Shown piece by piece: positions 1 through 9,008 of a DNA stretch of 64,000 bases. The stretch covers positions 62,001-126,000 of the forward strand of contig NZ_JABVBB010000021.1 in NCBI RefSeq assembly GCF_013346665.1, read 5' to 3'. Below the pieces are notes generated by a model. It made no database searches. It was not told the origin of the DNA and saw nothing but the letters and a program-made list of their open reading frames with translations. Each line of letters starts with the position of its first letter. The stretch's first letter is position 1. The position numbers were made by a program, and so were the translations under genes. Origin of the DNA: Sulfitobacter maritimus (lineage in GTDB: Bacteria > Pseudomonadota > Alphaproteobacteria > Rhodobacterales > Rhodobacteraceae).

Positions 1-1
1 T

Positions 2-1306
2 GCCGATGTGCAAGGGGATCGGGTGCGTATCCCACGTGGGCTGGCGCGCAATCTCTGCGCTACGGCACCGTCGACGATCACCCAGGTGGCGCGGAACCGC
101 GAGCGTGACGTGGTGATCGGGGGCAAAAGCCTCGTCCTCGCCCCCGTTTATGGCCCGCCCTTTGTGCGCGATGCTGTTGGCGGGCGACGCTATGCCACGA
201 TGACGGACTTCGAGAAGTTCGTGAAGCTCGGCTATATGTCCAAATGGTTGCACCACTCGGGGGGGACGGTCTGTGAGCCGACGGATATCCCGGTGAACAA
301 ACGCCACCTCGATATGCTGCGTGCGCATATGACGCTGAGCGACAAGCCGTTCATGGGATCGGTGACCGAACCCTCGCGGGCGCAGGACTCAGTCGATATG
401 TGCGGTATCCTTTTCGGTAAGGAGTTCGTGCAGGACAACACGGTGATGACCTCGCTCATCAACATCAACTCGCCGATGACATTCGACGATGTGATGATGG
501 GTGCGCTCAAGGTCTATGCCGAGAACAATCAAGCCTGCATCATCTCGCCCTTTATCGTTGGCGGTGCCATGGCCCCGGTAAGCGTTGCGGGGACATTGAC
601 ACAGGTGCTCGCCGAGACGCTTGCGGGCATCGCCTATAGCCAATTAGTCCGCCCCGGTGCGCCTGTCATTATGGGCGCCTTCGTGACCTCCATCGACATG
701 AACAGCGGTGCGCCGACCTTTGGCACGCCGGAGGCTGCACATATCACCTATGGCGCTGGGCAATTGGCGCGGCGGTTGAACCTGCCTTACCGCAGCGCCG
801 GGTCGTTCAACGGCTCCAAACTGCCCGATGCACAGGCGGCGTACGAGTCGTCCAACAGTCTCAACATGGGGCTGCTGTCCGGCGTGAACTTTATGTTGCA
901 CGCCTGTGGTTGGCTAGAAGGCGGGCTTGTATCCTCATTCGAGAAATTCGTTATGGATGCCGACCAGCTTGGCACGTTGCATCACCTCGCCCGTGGGGTA
1001 GAAATGGACGAGAACGCGCAAGCCATGGACGCGATCCGCGAAGTCGGGCCGGGGGGGCATTACCTCGGCTGTGCTCATACGCAAAACAACTTCCGCGATG
1101 CGTTTTGGAAGTCGGACCTGCTGGACTACAAACCTTTTGAGACCTGGTCCGACGAAGGTGAGCGGGATACGCAAACCCTGGCGACGGCGCGGGTCGAAAA
1201 GATGCTGGCCGATTACCAGCAACCCGCACTTGATCCGGCCATCCGCGAAGCGCTTGACGCTTTTGTGGCAGAGCGCAAAGCGGCAGAACCCGATAGCTTT
1301 ACCTAA
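2..1306 (+). CDS. MttB-family (trimethylamine methyltransferase superfamily) protein, 5' truncated
   Basis: The reading frame is open to the left edge, and the first visible residues (ADVQGDRVRIPRG) belong to the interior of the family's N-terminal region, so the true start lies outside the window. The visible 434 residues cover most of a roughly 500-residue TIM-barrel methyltransferase that moves a methyl group from a methylated amine to a corrinoid protein. No in-frame TAG occurs, so the visible part contains no pyrrolysine codon. Characterised non-pyrrolysine relatives act on glycine betaine and similar quaternary amines; the substrate here is unknown. The corrinoid partner, if any, would lie upstream of the window. 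Confidence 0.85.
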   Translation, partial: ADVQGDRVRIPRGLARNLCATAPSTITQVARNRERDVVIGGKSLVLAPVYGPPFVRDAVGGRRYATMTDFEKFVKLGYMSKWLHHSGGTVCEPTDIPVNKRHLDMLRAHMTLSDKPFMGSVTEPSRAQDSVDMCGILFGKEFVQDNTVMTSLININSPMTFDDVMMGALKVYAENNQACIISPFIVGGAMAPVSVAGTLTQVLAETLAGIAYSQLVRPGAPVIMGAFVTSIDMNSGAPTFGTPEAAHITYGAGQLARRLNLPYRSAGSFNGSKLPDAQAAYESSNSLNMGLLSGVNFMLHACGWLEGGLVSSFEKFVMDADQLGTLHHLARGVEMDENAQAMDAIREVGPGGHYLGCAHTQNNFRDAFWKSDLLDYKPFETWSDEGERDTQTLATARVEKMLADYQQPALDPAIREALDAFVAERKAAEPDSFT

Positions 1307-1330
1307 GCGCTGGGCTGGATGGGCGGCATA

Positions 1331-1633
1331 TTACTCAGCCAGAGTGAGGTCCGTTGCGGATTTTAGGAAACGGGCTTCACCCACCATCGCGATGAGCACA
1401 TCGACGTGGCGCAATAGGCTGTAGCTCGCATCACCTGACTTGCGCTGGGTGTTGAGCTCGGCCTCCAGTTCTATCAGTTTAAGCAACGCGGTTGCATGAC
1501 GCGGCAGCACGCCAAAGCCAAGGAGTCGCGGCAGATGGGTCGCACGACCGTACTCGTCGGCGCCGATCTTGGCGGCACGCATTAGCAGGCGTGGGCGGTG
1601 CAGTTTGTTGAGCATCGTTAGCAGATCTTGCAT
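1331..1633 (-). CDS. Small DUF6477-type protein
   Basis: A 100-residue soluble protein starting MQDLLTMLNKLHRPRLLMRAA, convergent with the MttB-family gene. The conserved start, the RLLG and PRHATALLKL segments and the length resemble a protein family found in Rhodobacteraceae that I know as DUF6477. It is probably mostly helical, with no signal peptide, membrane segment or cysteine motif. Function is unknown. The family assignment is from memory of the sequence pattern; that the frame is coding is more certain, because the product is typical in composition and begins at a good ATG. Confidence 0.65.
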   Translation of the reverse strand: MQDLLTMLNKLHRPRLLMRAAKIGADEYGRATHLPRLLGFGVLPRHATALLKLIELEAELNTQRKSGDASYSLLRHVDVLIAMVGEARFLKSATDLTLAE

Positions 1634-1879
1634 GGCAAATAGTCCTTTTCAGCGAGGTGGAGAATCACCACCGTCGCCAAAGTCTTTCACAACTTTACCG
1701 GGTGTTGCGTGAACTGCATTCGCGCCGTACGGCGGTTTCACCGCTGTTTATCTTTTGGAAACAATGCTGCTCAAACCGAACAATTTTAACGAACGGGTAA
1801 CCAAAGGATTCATACTCTGTGAATATCTCTGGGGATAACTCCCCGGTTTGGGCCCGCCGAACATGGAAGTGGCAGTCAA

Positions 1880-3007
1880 TTGAAGGCGCAACATCAAACC
1901 GAACAGACCTTATTGCCGGAATGGGTACCGGATGGGGCGCTGCACTATCTTGCGCATACTGAAGCAGGCGCTCCCATTCGGGCGCTGGCCCGCAAGGCGG
2001 GGTGCCATGCTTCGACGATCATGCGCCAGATCAGACGTATCGAAACCCGGCGGGATGATCCGCTGGTCGATGCGGCGTTGCGCAGACTCGGAGCGGTGCG
2101 ACCTGCGTTTCAAAATACTGCCGTTTCCTCATCAGGAAAGGCCGCCGCGATGACCAAACCCTCTCCCCGACTTCTAGATGAACAAACCTTTGCCATAGAA
2201 GCCTTGCGGGTCTTGCACCGCCTGCGAGAGACTGGCGCGGTTTTGGCCGTAGCGGATGGTATGGAAAAAGCCGTGGTCGTGCGCGAAAGCGACAGTGGCC
2301 CCGGCGCGCGTACCGCAGTAGTTGATGCAGCTGTAGCACAGGCAATGGCGCTGAAGGATTGGATCACGCCCGGCCCCGCAGGGCGCGTCACCCGCTACCG
2401 TATCACCAACGCAGGACGCGCCGCGCTGCGCAAATTGGCCGAAGAACAGGGCGAACCTAATAGCGCAAAGGGCTTTGCCGAAGCTCCGGCCAATTTCGCG
2501 GGGCAGGATGCTTGCCAAGAGCCATCCGCTGGCGAGGTCGAACCCACGCGCAGCCGCTCGCGCTATCATCTGTCAGACAGCCCGCTCACCGCGCTCGCCC
2601 GTCGTCGCGACAAAAACGGCGCGCCTTTTCTTGACGAAACATTGGTCCATGCCGGGGAGCAACTGCGCGAGGATTTCGAACTGGCACAGATGGGCGCGCA
2701 GGTGGGGCAGAATTGGGACCATTTTCTAACACCCGGCACGTCGTCATCGCCGGCGCGGAGCGATAGATCGGGCGTTATGGCAGCTTCTGCGGCCCGCAAA
2801 AGGGTTGCTGATGCCATGGCCGAGCTTGGCCCCGGTCTTTCAGACGTGGTGTTGCGCTGTTGTTGCTATCTTGAAGGGTTGGAGACCACCGAAAAGCGTC
2901 TTGGTTGGTCGGCACGGTCGGGCAAGATCGTGCTGCGCATCGCATTGATTCGACTGAAGCGGCACTATGACGAAACCGTGGGGCCGGGCGGCCCGCTGAT
3001 CGGGTAA
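1880..3007 (+). CDS. DUF6456-type helix-turn-helix protein
   Basis: 375 residues from a TTG start; an ATG at 1863 is in another frame and stops at once. Residues about 30-70 (PIRALARKAGCHASTIMRQI) look like a helix-turn-helix. The middle is variable, and residues about 240-370 form a conserved C-terminal block containing LSDVVLRCCCYLEGLETTEK and a GWSARSGKIVLRIAL segment, which I associate with DUF6456 of Rhodobacteraceae. This suggests a DNA-binding protein, but no target is known. The 246-base gap before it is AT-richer than its surroundings and probably holds its promoter; I could not assign boxes with confidence. Confidence 0.7.
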   Translation: MKAQHQTEQTLLPEWVPDGALHYLAHTEAGAPIRALARKAGCHASTIMRQIRRIETRRDDPLVDAALRRLGAVRPAFQNTAVSSSGKAAAMTKPSPRLLDEQTFAIEALRVLHRLRETGAVLAVADGMEKAVVVRESDSGPGARTAVVDAAVAQAMALKDWITPGPAGRVTRYRITNAGRAALRKLAEEQGEPNSAKGFAEAPANFAGQDACQEPSAGEVEPTRSRSRYHLSDSPLTALARRRDKNGAPFLDETLVHAGEQLREDFELAQMGAQVGQNWDHFLTPGTSSSPARSDRSGVMAASAARKRVADAMAELGPGLSDVVLRCCCYLEGLETTEKRLGWSARSGKIVLRIALIRLKRHYDETVGPGGPLIG

Positions 3008-3013
3008 AGAGTT

Positions 3014-3050
3014 AGGCGGCGGACTTGAGTGCCCGCCGCCTTTGGTTTTA
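3014..3050 (+). terminator. Hairpin terminator after the DUF6456-type gene
   Basis: A perfect 9-bp stem (aggcggcgg at 3014-3022, ccgccgcct at 3033-3041, 10-nt loop) is followed by the T-rich stretch ttggtttta. It lies between two convergent genes and reads best as an intrinsic terminator for the plus strand. Confidence 0.6.
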
Positions 3051-4544
3051 TTCCGCCACCCGTGTCGGCGTCTCATCGGTCACCGAAATGGCCAGTGCGT
3101 CTTTCTCTCCCGCCGCGCGGACACCGGCGGCATAGTCGGGATGTACTTTCTCAAGCACCGCATACCAGCGTTCTTTCACCGACTGCGAACAGGGTGCCAT
3201 TGCGCCTGCCATATTTGCATGCAGCCGGTCGCGTTGCGCTTGGTCAAAGACCTCAAGGTAGAGCTTGCGCGGTTGGATGTAATCCGCGTCTGCTTCCTCT
3301 TGCACATAGCGGTCCGCATCGCCCGAGATACGCAGCGGCGGTTCTTGTACCGATGGGTCGGGGCGGGCCGAGTCCTCGTATTGGTTCGGCTCGTAATAGG
3401 CATCCGGATGCCCGGTCTGCTGGGGGAAGAACCGCATGCTGCCGTCCTTGTGGTAGTGGTGCATCGGGGCTGCCTTGGGCGCGTTAACGGGCAGGGCTTC
3501 GTAATGCGTCCCCAAACGGTAGCGATGCGCATCGGCATAGGAAAAGACCCGCGCCTGCAACATTTTATCGGGCGAAAAGCCGATGCCGGGGATCTTGTTG
3601 GACGGCGAATAGGCGGCGTTTTCGATGCTTTGGAAGTAGTTGTCAGGGTTGCGGTTAAACTCCAACATGCCGACCGGGATCAGCGGGTAATCCGCATGGG
3701 GCCAGACTTTGGTCAGATCGAAGGGGTTGAAACCACAGGTTTCGGCCTCTTCCTCGGGCATGACTTGGATATTGAGTTCCCATTTAGGGAAGTTGCCCTC
3801 TTCGATGGCGTTAAAGAGATCCTCTTGGAAGTTCTCGCGCGTCGCGCCGATCAGCTTTTCCGCATCCTCATTGGTGCGGTTGCGGATTTCCTGCTGGCAG
3901 CGGAAGTGGAACTTCACCCAATGACGCTCGCCCTTGGCGTTCCACATCGAATAGGTGTGGCTGCCGTAGCCATGCATATGCATCGGGTTCACGGGGATGC
4001 CACGGTCAGACATCAGGATGGTGACCTGGTGGACCGATTCAGGCTGCGCGGCCCAGAAGTCGAACATCGCCTCGGGCGAGCGCAGATTGGTGCGCGGGTG
4101 GCGTTTTTGGGTGCGGATGAAGTCCGGGAACTTATAGGCATCACGCACAAAGAAGATCGGGGTGTTGTTGCCAACAACGTCCCAGTTGCCTTCTTCGGTG
4201 TAGAATTTGATCGAGAAGCCGCGCACGTCGCGCTCACTGTCCGCCGCGCCCAACTCACCCGCCACGGTGGACCAGCGCGACAGGATTTCGCAGGTCTTGC
4301 CCACTTCCGAAAAGATCGCAGCGCAGGTGTAGTCGCTGATGTCATGGGTCACGGTAAATGTCCCTTCCGCGCCCCAGCCCTTGGCGTGGACGGCGCGTTC
4401 GGGAATCCGCTCTCGGTTTTGGTGGGCGAGCTTTTCGATCAACTGGTAATCGTCCAGCAGGATCGGGCCACGGCTGCCGGCGGTCTTGCTGGTGTCATTG
4501 GTCGGCATCGGTGCGCCGGCGGTGGTGGTCAGACGTTTGCTCAT
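3048..4544 (-). CDS. katA: Catalase, small-subunit heme type
   Basis: A 498-residue monofunctional heme catalase that dismutes hydrogen peroxide. The essential distal histidine lies in [10 protein letters not shown] (about residue 53), the catalytic asparagine in [10 protein letters not shown] (about 126), and the heme-ligand tyrosine in [14 protein letters not shown]. Length fits the clade of roughly 480-500-residue catalases without a C-terminal flavodoxin-like domain. The start at 4544 is preferred over an in-frame ATG 36 bases upstream because AGGGGA lies about 7 bases before it. It is divergent from oxyR, the classical regulator of such genes, so peroxide induction is expected. Confidence 0.96.
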   Translation of the reverse strand: MSKRLTTTAGAPMPTNDTSKTAGSRGPILLDDYQLIEKLAHQNRERIPERAVHAKGWGAEGTFTVTHDISDYTCAAIFSEVGKTCEILSRWSTVAGELGAADSERDVRGFSIKFYTEEGNWDVVGNNTPIFFVRDAYKFPDFIRTQKRHPRTNLRSPEAMFDFWAAQPESVHQVTILMSDRGIPVNPMHMHGYGSHTYSMWNAKGERHWVKFHFRCQQEIRNRTNEDAEKLIGATRENFQEDLFNAIEEGNFPKWELNIQVMPEEEAETCGFNPFDLTKVWPHADYPLIPVGMLEFNRNPDNYFQSIENAAYSPSNKIPGIGFSPDKMLQARVFSYADAHRYRLGTHYEALPVNAPKAAPMHHYHKDGSMRFFPQQTGHPDAYYEPNQYEDSARPDPSVQEPPLRISGDADRYVQEEADADYIQPRKLYLEVFDQAQRDRLHANMAGAMAPCSQSVKERWYAVLEKVHPDYAAGVRAAGEKDALAISVTDETPTRVAE

Positions 4545-4639
4545 CTCGAAGTCCCCTCTGCTAGTGTCTGCCAGCAGCATGACCGATCTTGTTTATAATT
4601 TCCAATTGCAGTTTTATAACTTTTCGATAGGAAAAGGTT
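4545..4639. promoter_or_regulatory. katA-oxyR divergent promoter region
   Basis: The 95-base intergenic region contains an AT-rich core at about 4588-4630 with two TATAA blocks about 20 bases apart on either side of ccaattgcag, and a GATAG further on. Spaced, AT-rich, partly symmetrical blocks are what LysR-type regulators such as OxyR contact. I infer that OxyR binds here and controls both genes; the exact site cannot be fixed by eye. Confidence 0.45.
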
Positions 4640-5557
4640 ATGAACTTCACGCTAAAACAACTCGAATATTTCCGCGCTCTCGCCACGCTCGGCAATTTTG
4701 GCCGTGCGGCAGCGGCTTGTCATATCTCACAACCCGCATTGTCGGTTCAAATTCGCAGTTTGGAAGCCGCACTTGGGGGGCCTTTAATTGAACGGCAAAG
4801 CCGCCTGTCGGTTCTCACGCCATTAGGGCGGGAGGTTCTGGGCCGCGTTGATGATATCCTGCGTCAAGCCAAATTGCTTGAGGCGACAGCTCGTGCGCAG
4901 GTGGGGTTGGCGGGCACGTTGAACCTTGGATTGATCCCCACGGTTGCGCCTTATCTGCTGCCCGGCGTTCTGGCTGCCCTTAGATCGCGGGATATTTCGT
5001 TGCGGGTCGAAGTGCGCGAGGCGCAGACGGAGGTGTTGCTTGCCGACCTGCGCAAAGGGGCCTTGGACGCCGCAGTCATGGCGCTGCCGTCCGGAGAGGC
5101 AGGCATGGCCGAGACACCGCTGTTTGAGGACCGCTTCTTGCTCGCTGGTTCGGCTGAACGCATGGCGGGGCCGATGGTCACCCGCCCCACAGAGCTGACC
5201 CGAACCCCCCTGATGTTATTAGAAGATGGCCACTGCCTGACCGACCAAGCGCTAGAGGTGTGTCAGCGGGATCGCACACAGGCCGGCATTCACACGGGGG
5301 CGTCATCTCTCGCAACCCTGTCGCGGCTGGTTGAGGCTGGGTTTGGCATGACCTTGATGCCCGAAATCGCCGCCCGCACCGAGTTGGACGCGGCACCGGG
5401 GTTGCGGCTGCATCGGTTTGCCACGCCCGAGCCCGCACGGCAGATCGGCTTGGTGCGGCGTGCAGAAACCCCCGGTGGCGGATGGGTCACGCAACTGGCT
5501 GAAACGTTAAAAGAAGTCGGGGAGGGGATGACCGAACGGACGCGCCGTTTGCTGTAA
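4640..5557 (+). CDS. oxyR: OxyR peroxide-sensing LysR-type regulator
   Basis: 305 residues. An N-terminal winged helix-turn-helix (residues about 1-60, with FGRAAAACHISQPALSVQI) is followed by a LysR substrate-binding domain. The motif GHCLTDQALEVC places cysteines at residues 199 and 208, exactly the spacing and numbering of the redox pair C199/C208 in E. coli OxyR, so the peroxide-sensing disulfide is conserved. It is divergent from the catalase gene, its probable target, and convergent with a peroxiredoxin gene. Confidence 0.95.
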   Translation: MNFTLKQLEYFRALATLGNFGRAAAACHISQPALSVQIRSLEAALGGPLIERQSRLSVLTPLGREVLGRVDDILRQAKLLEATARAQVGLAGTLNLGLIPTVAPYLLPGVLAALRSRDISLRVEVREAQTEVLLADLRKGALDAAVMALPSGEAGMAETPLFEDRFLLAGSAERMAGPMVTRPTELTRTPLMLLEDGHCLTDQALEVCQRDRTQAGIHTGASSLATLSRLVEAGFGMTLMPEIAARTELDAAPGLRLHRFATPEPARQIGLVRRAETPGGGWVTQLAETLKEVGEGMTERTRRLL

Positions 5558-5574
5558 AAGCTGGGTCGGGCAGC

Positions 5575-5600
5575 GGATCAGGCCAAGGTTGGCCTGATCC
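5575..5600. terminator. Hairpin between oxyR and the peroxiredoxin gene
   Basis: A perfect 11-bp stem (ggatcaggcca 5575-5585, tggcctgatcc 5590-5600) with a 4-nt loop lies between convergent genes. No T-run follows on either strand, so it may be a bidirectional, weakly U-tailed terminator or an RNA 3' stabiliser. Confidence 0.5.
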
Positions 5601-5611
5601 ATTGACTTGGC

Positions 5612-6160
5612 TTACGCCGCTTCTGTTTTGCGGGCGTTGGCGAGGTATTCCAGCACATTCTCGGGGCTGGACACGCCGTAAGGGTCTTCGCTGTGGTTGT
5701 CGCAGATGCCGGGCTCTTCGAACCATGCTTCGATCTTGCCATCGTTGATGATGGCCGCATAGCGCCAGCTACGTGCGCCGAAGCCGAGGTTGTCTTTGGC
5801 CACCAACATGCCCATGCGGCGGGTGAACTCGCCCGAACCGTCAGGGATCACGTCGATGTTCTTGACGCCCTGCATCTCTTTCCACTTGTTCATCACAAAG
5901 CTGTCGTTGACCGACAGGCAGTAGATCGCGTCGATGCCCTGCTCTTGGAATGCGGCAAAGTTGTTCTCAAAGCCAGGCAGCTGGTAGGTGCTGCATGTCG
6001 GTGTGAAGGCACCGGGGAGGGAGAACAGGACGACGCGCTTGCCCTTGAAAAAGTCATCGCTGGTCTTGTCTTCCCAGCGGAAGGGGTTGTCGCCGCCGAT
6101 GCTTTCATCGCGCACGCGCGTTTTGAAGGTGACGTTGGGAACTTGAATACCGGGTTTCAT
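5612..6160 (-). CDS. Peroxiredoxin (Prx5/hybrid type)
   Basis: A 182-residue thiol peroxidase of the redoxin family. The peroxidatic cysteine sits in [10 protein letters not shown] (residue 56); Cys81 in [11 protein letters not shown] is also conserved in this group. [20 protein letters not shown] is typical of the Prx5 fold. It reduces hydrogen peroxide and organic peroxides using thioredoxin or glutathione systems. The start at 6160 is chosen over an ATG 18 bases upstream because [16 protein letters not shown] is the usual N-terminus and a GAGA-rich ribosome site precedes it. The position next to oxyR suggests membership of the peroxide response. Confidence 0.92.
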   Translation of the reverse strand: MKPGIQVPNVTFKTRVRDESIGGDNPFRWEDKTSDDFFKGKRVVLFSLPGAFTPTCSTYQLPGFENNFAAFQEQGIDAIYCLSVNDSFVMNKWKEMQGVKNIDVIPDGSGEFTRRMGMLVAKDNLGFGARSWRYAAIINDGKIEAWFEEPGICDNHSEDPYGVSSPENVLEYLANARKTEAA

Positions 6161-6402
6161 CGCGTCTCTCTTTCTCAAAATGGATTCTTCGTGGCTTGGT
6201 AGCGGATATAAGAAGGGTCTTCAACTTTCGCAATGCTGCAACTGCACGGTTCGTTAATCGCGGCATAAAACCGCATAAGAACAGCGACATAACGGTTTGC
6301 CAGAGATGCAAGGCTGCGTTGCGCCTGCGAATATCGGTGCTGGTGGTCATCGGCCCAGTGACTATGATAGAGAGACTGCGACACAATGATCAGAGGCCAG
6401 CC

Positions 6403-7356
6403 ATGCGCGATCTGAAGATACCCGAACAGCGCCACCCCGAAAAAGCGCGTAAACCTGACAATGCCCAGCCGAAAAAGCCGAGTTGGATCAGGGTGAAGGC
6501 CCCCGGTGGCAAAGGCTATGCCGAAACGGCGCGGATTATGCGCGACAATAAGCTGGTCACGGTCTGCGAAGAGGCGGGCTGCCCCAACGTAGGCGAATGT
6601 TGGAGCCAAGGCCACGCCACGATGATGATCATGGGCGAGGTCTGTACCCGTGCCTGTACCTTTTGCAACATCGCGACGGGCAAACCGCCAGAGGCGCTGG
6701 ATGTGTTCGAGCCGGGCCGGGTCGCCGATGCAGTGGCGAAGCTAGGGCTGAACCATGTGGTGATTACCTCGGTCGACCGTGACGATATCAAAGACGGCGG
6801 CGCCGAGCATTTCGCACAGACCATCCGCGCCGTGCGCCACCGCAGTCCAAACACCACGATCGAGATTCTGACGCCGGATTTCATCCGCTGTGACCCATCT
6901 GTGCTGGAGCAGGTGGTCGAGGCGCGGCCCGATGTGTTCAACCACAACCTTGAGACGGTGCCGGGCCTCTACCCTGAGGTGCGCCCCGGTGCGCGGTACT
7001 TCCACTCCTTGCGTCTGCTGCAGCGGGTCAAGGAACTGGACCCGTCGATGTTCACCAAATCCGGCATCATGGTTGGGTTGGGCGAAGACCGCCAAGCGGT
7101 CATTCAGGTGATGGAGGACATGCGCGCTGCTAACATCGATTTCTTGACCATCGGTCAGTATCTACAGCCCACGCCGAAACATCACGCGCTGGACCGTTTC
7201 GTGACACCGGAAGAGTTCGCCTCTTACGAAAAGGCCGCTTATGGCAAGGGGTTCTTAATGGTTTCCGCATCGCCGCTGACGCGCTCGTCCTATCACGCGG
7301 GCGATGACTTTGCCCGTCTGCGTGAAGCGCGCAATCGCAAGCTGGGGTTGGCTTAA
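6403..7356 (+). CDS. lipA: Lipoyl synthase
   Basis: A 317-residue radical SAM enzyme that inserts two sulfurs into octanoyl groups on lipoyl domains. The auxiliary cluster cysteines are C55, C60 and C66 ([12 protein letters not shown]) and the SAM cluster cysteines C81, C85 and C88 (CTRACTFC). The serine ligand motif RSSYHAGDD is near the C-terminus. The start at 6403 gives the family length and has AGAGG just upstream; the frame is open for another 207 bases 5', but that part has no family similarity. Convergent with a cytochrome gene. Confidence 0.96.
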   Translation: MRDLKIPEQRHPEKARKPDNAQPKKPSWIRVKAPGGKGYAETARIMRDNKLVTVCEEAGCPNVGECWSQGHATMMIMGEVCTRACTFCNIATGKPPEALDVFEPGRVADAVAKLGLNHVVITSVDRDDIKDGGAEHFAQTIRAVRHRSPNTTIEILTPDFIRCDPSVLEQVVEARPDVFNHNLETVPGLYPEVRPGARYFHSLRLLQRVKELDPSMFTKSGIMVGLGEDRQAVIQVMEDMRAANIDFLTIGQYLQPTPKHHALDRFVTPEEFASYEKAAYGKGFLMVSASPLTRSSYHAGDDFARLREARNRKLGLA

Positions 7357-7363
7357 AACTGCG

Positions 7364-7384
7364 GCCCGGCGTCAGCCGCCGGGC
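7364..7384. terminator. Hairpin at the lipA / cytochrome c convergence
   Basis: A perfect 8-bp GC stem (gcccggcg 7364-7371, cgccgggc 7377-7384, 5-nt loop) straddles the stop codon of the cytochrome gene. It is terminator-like without a clear T-run. Confidence 0.35.
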
Positions 7385-8259
7385 AGGGCTTTGAGATAGG
7401 CCGCGATGGCTTCGCGGTCGCTTTCAGGCAATTGTGCAAGGTTGCTGACCACCTCGGCCATCTCGCCCCCGGCGCTGTCATATTCAGGCGTGAAGCCGGA
7501 GGTGAAATATTCAACCAAATCAGCTTCTGACCAGTCCAGCTGCGCGGGGGTAATGCCGGGGATTTTGCCTTTGCCCGAGGGGTTTGGCGCCCCGGTCAGC
7601 CAAGCGCTGTGGTCCAGCGCCCCAAGCGCATTGCGCGGCGTGTGACATTCACCGCAATGGGCCAACCCTTCGGCCAGATAGCGCCCGCGCGCAACCTGCG
7701 CGTCAGGGTCGCCTGCCAGCACATAGTCATCCTTGGCAAAAAGCACTTTCCACAGGCCCAGCCCCCGCCGAACGTTAAAGGGAAAACCGACATCATGCGG
7801 CTTGCTGGGGGTGCTACTGGCCGGGAGGGTCTGCATATAGGCAAAGAGGTCTGTGACATCCTGCGGGGCCAGATGACCGTAGGCGGTATAGGGAAAGGCG
7901 GGGTAGTAATGCTGCCCTTCCGGCGAGACACCCTGCGTTACCGCGCGGGCAAACTCTGGCAGGGTCCAGTTTCCAATGCCGTGATCTGGATCGGATGAGA
8001 TATTGGGCGCATAAAAGGTGCCAAAGTCGCTTGCGAAAGGCAGGCCACCCGCAAGCACCAAACGCGCCTCACCCTCGCTTTCCGGCGCGGCATGACAGGA
8101 CACGCAGCCGCCCGCAGCAAAGATTAGCGCGCCAGCGTCTGGGTCAGCGGTCAGCCCCGCGCCATAGCTTTGGTCAAGCGGTTCGGGCCGGGTCAGCCCC
8201 CAGCCAAGGCCCGCGCCGAGAACGGCACAGGCCAAAACGACAGTAACAACGCTGCGCAA
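7372..8259 (-). CDS. Diheme cytochrome c, membrane-anchored or secreted
   Basis: 295 residues with an N-terminal hydrophobic segment (about residues 3-22, no clear cleavage site), so exported to the periplasm. There are two c-type heme sites: CVSCH at 52-56 and CGECH at 202-206. The layout, with two cytochrome c domains of about 130 residues each and the downstream PNISSD and PAFPYTAY segments, resembles the cytochrome subunits that accept electrons from periplasmic alcohol or aldehyde dehydrogenases. No dehydrogenase gene is adjacent, so the electron donor is unknown. The 3-base gap to the upstream class II cytochrome gene suggests co-transcription. Confidence 0.88.
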   Translation of the reverse strand: MRSVVTVVLACAVLGAGLGWGLTRPEPLDQSYGAGLTADPDAGALIFAAGGCVSCHAAPESEGEARLVLAGGLPFASDFGTFYAPNISSDPDHGIGNWTLPEFARAVTQGVSPEGQHYYPAFPYTAYGHLAPQDVTDLFAYMQTLPASSTPSKPHDVGFPFNVRRGLGLWKVLFAKDDYVLAGDPDAQVARGRYLAEGLAHCGECHTPRNALGALDHSAWLTGAPNPSGKGKIPGITPAQLDWSEADLVEYFTSGFTPEYDSAGGEMAEVVSNLAQLPESDREAIAAYLKALPGG

Positions 8260-8262
8260 GGT

Positions 8263-8742
8263 TTAGTTCTTGGGGCCGCGGTAATCATCGTGGCAGGCGC
8301 CACAGGCTTTGCCGACCCCGCCCATGCCCGCCTTGAGCGCATCAAGATCCGTGCCTGCCATGTCCATCATCTCGGCACTGGCGGTTTGCAGGGTTTTGAG
8401 CGCGTTGGTGAACCCGTCCATATCGCTCCAGATTTCAGCCTTGGCGCGGGAGCCTTCCACCGCGCCTTGTTCGGTGCCTTCGAGCCAAAGACTGGATGGC
8501 TCAAGGCTGGCGGCAGCATGCAGGTTGGCGGCCGCGACCCGCGCCATTTCGGCGTCATAGTCTGTTTCACCCTTGGCCATGCCACCCAGAATTCCAGTAT
8601 GGTAGGCGATTAACTGCATCTGCGCGTGACGCGCACCCACTGCTGCCTTGGCGGCCTTTTCGCTATGGCTCGCGGCAAAGCCGGTGGTGGCAATCATAAT
8701 GGCGCCGAGGCCGATGGCGGTAATGCTCTTGGTCAAATGCAT
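8263..8742 (-). CDS. Class II cytochrome c (cytochrome c' type)
   Basis: 159 residues with a signal peptide (residues about 1-24, ending TTGFAA before SHSEK) and a single heme motif CGACH at residues 147-151 near the C-terminus, the hallmark of class II four-helix cytochromes (c' and c-556). These are periplasmic and bind NO or CO, or carry electrons. The start at 8742 places the signal peptide at the N-terminus; the frame continues upstream without signal-like sequence. It lies immediately upstream of the diheme cytochrome gene, with which it probably forms a two-gene operon. Confidence 0.9.
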   Translation of the reverse strand: MHLTKSITAIGLGAIMIATTGFAASHSEKAAKAAVGARHAQMQLIAYHTGILGGMAKGETDYDAEMARVAAANLHAAASLEPSSLWLEGTEQGAVEGSRAKAEIWSDMDGFTNALKTLQTASAEMMDMAGTDLDALKAGMGGVGKACGACHDDYRGPKN

Positions 8743-8834
8743 GGTTCTCTCCCTTTTGTTGCCGCAGCCTAACACGGCCAAGGCGACCTGCAAAAAACAA
8801 AAATGTGATGAGCGGGAGGGGCGAAGGGGCGCCG

Positions 8835-9008
8835 TCAGAAACGGCGCGGCACCCGTTCGGCGGTGGCCCAGTCCGGCCAATAGCCCAGCCATTCGATCAG
8901 CCCTATGGCAAGGGTTGCGGCGATGACCGCAAAAACCAGTATCACGCGGGCAAGAGAAGGCGGGTTGCGCAGCCAAAGCGACATGCGCATCAGCCAACGC
9001 GGGTCCAT
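8835..9008 (-). CDS. 57-residue single-pass membrane miniprotein coupled to hpt
   Basis: The short frame starts [18 protein letters not shown], has one hydrophobic helix at about residues 21-39 (RVILVFAVIAATLAIGLIEW), and ends in a WPDWATAERVPRRF tail. Its ATG shares one base with the hpt stop codon (TGATG), the arrangement used for translational coupling, so it is very likely translated. Positive residues precede the helix, suggesting N-in topology. I recall similar short proteins after hpt in related genomes, but no function. Too short for most gene finders. Confidence 0.75.
   Translation of the reverse strand: MDPRWLMRMSLWLRNPPSLARVILVFAVIAATLAIGLIEWLGYWPDWATAERVPRRF

Noticed and set aside
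1830-1838. DnaA-box-like 9-mer (minus strand TTATCCCCA, one mismatch from TTATCCACA) in the 1634-1879 gap
   Set aside because: A single near match without a cluster of boxes, and no dnaA, dnaN, hemE or parAB nearby, so not evidence of an origin.
3042-4598. Long open frame (about 518 codons) antisense to katA
   Set aside because: It mirrors the catalase codons, has no recognisable domain and no credible ribosome site; high GC makes such antisense frames common here.
6161-6402. Possible -10 box TATGAT upstream of lipA
   Set aside because: No acceptable -35 at 16-18 bases; left unassigned. The gap otherwise shows nothing I can name.
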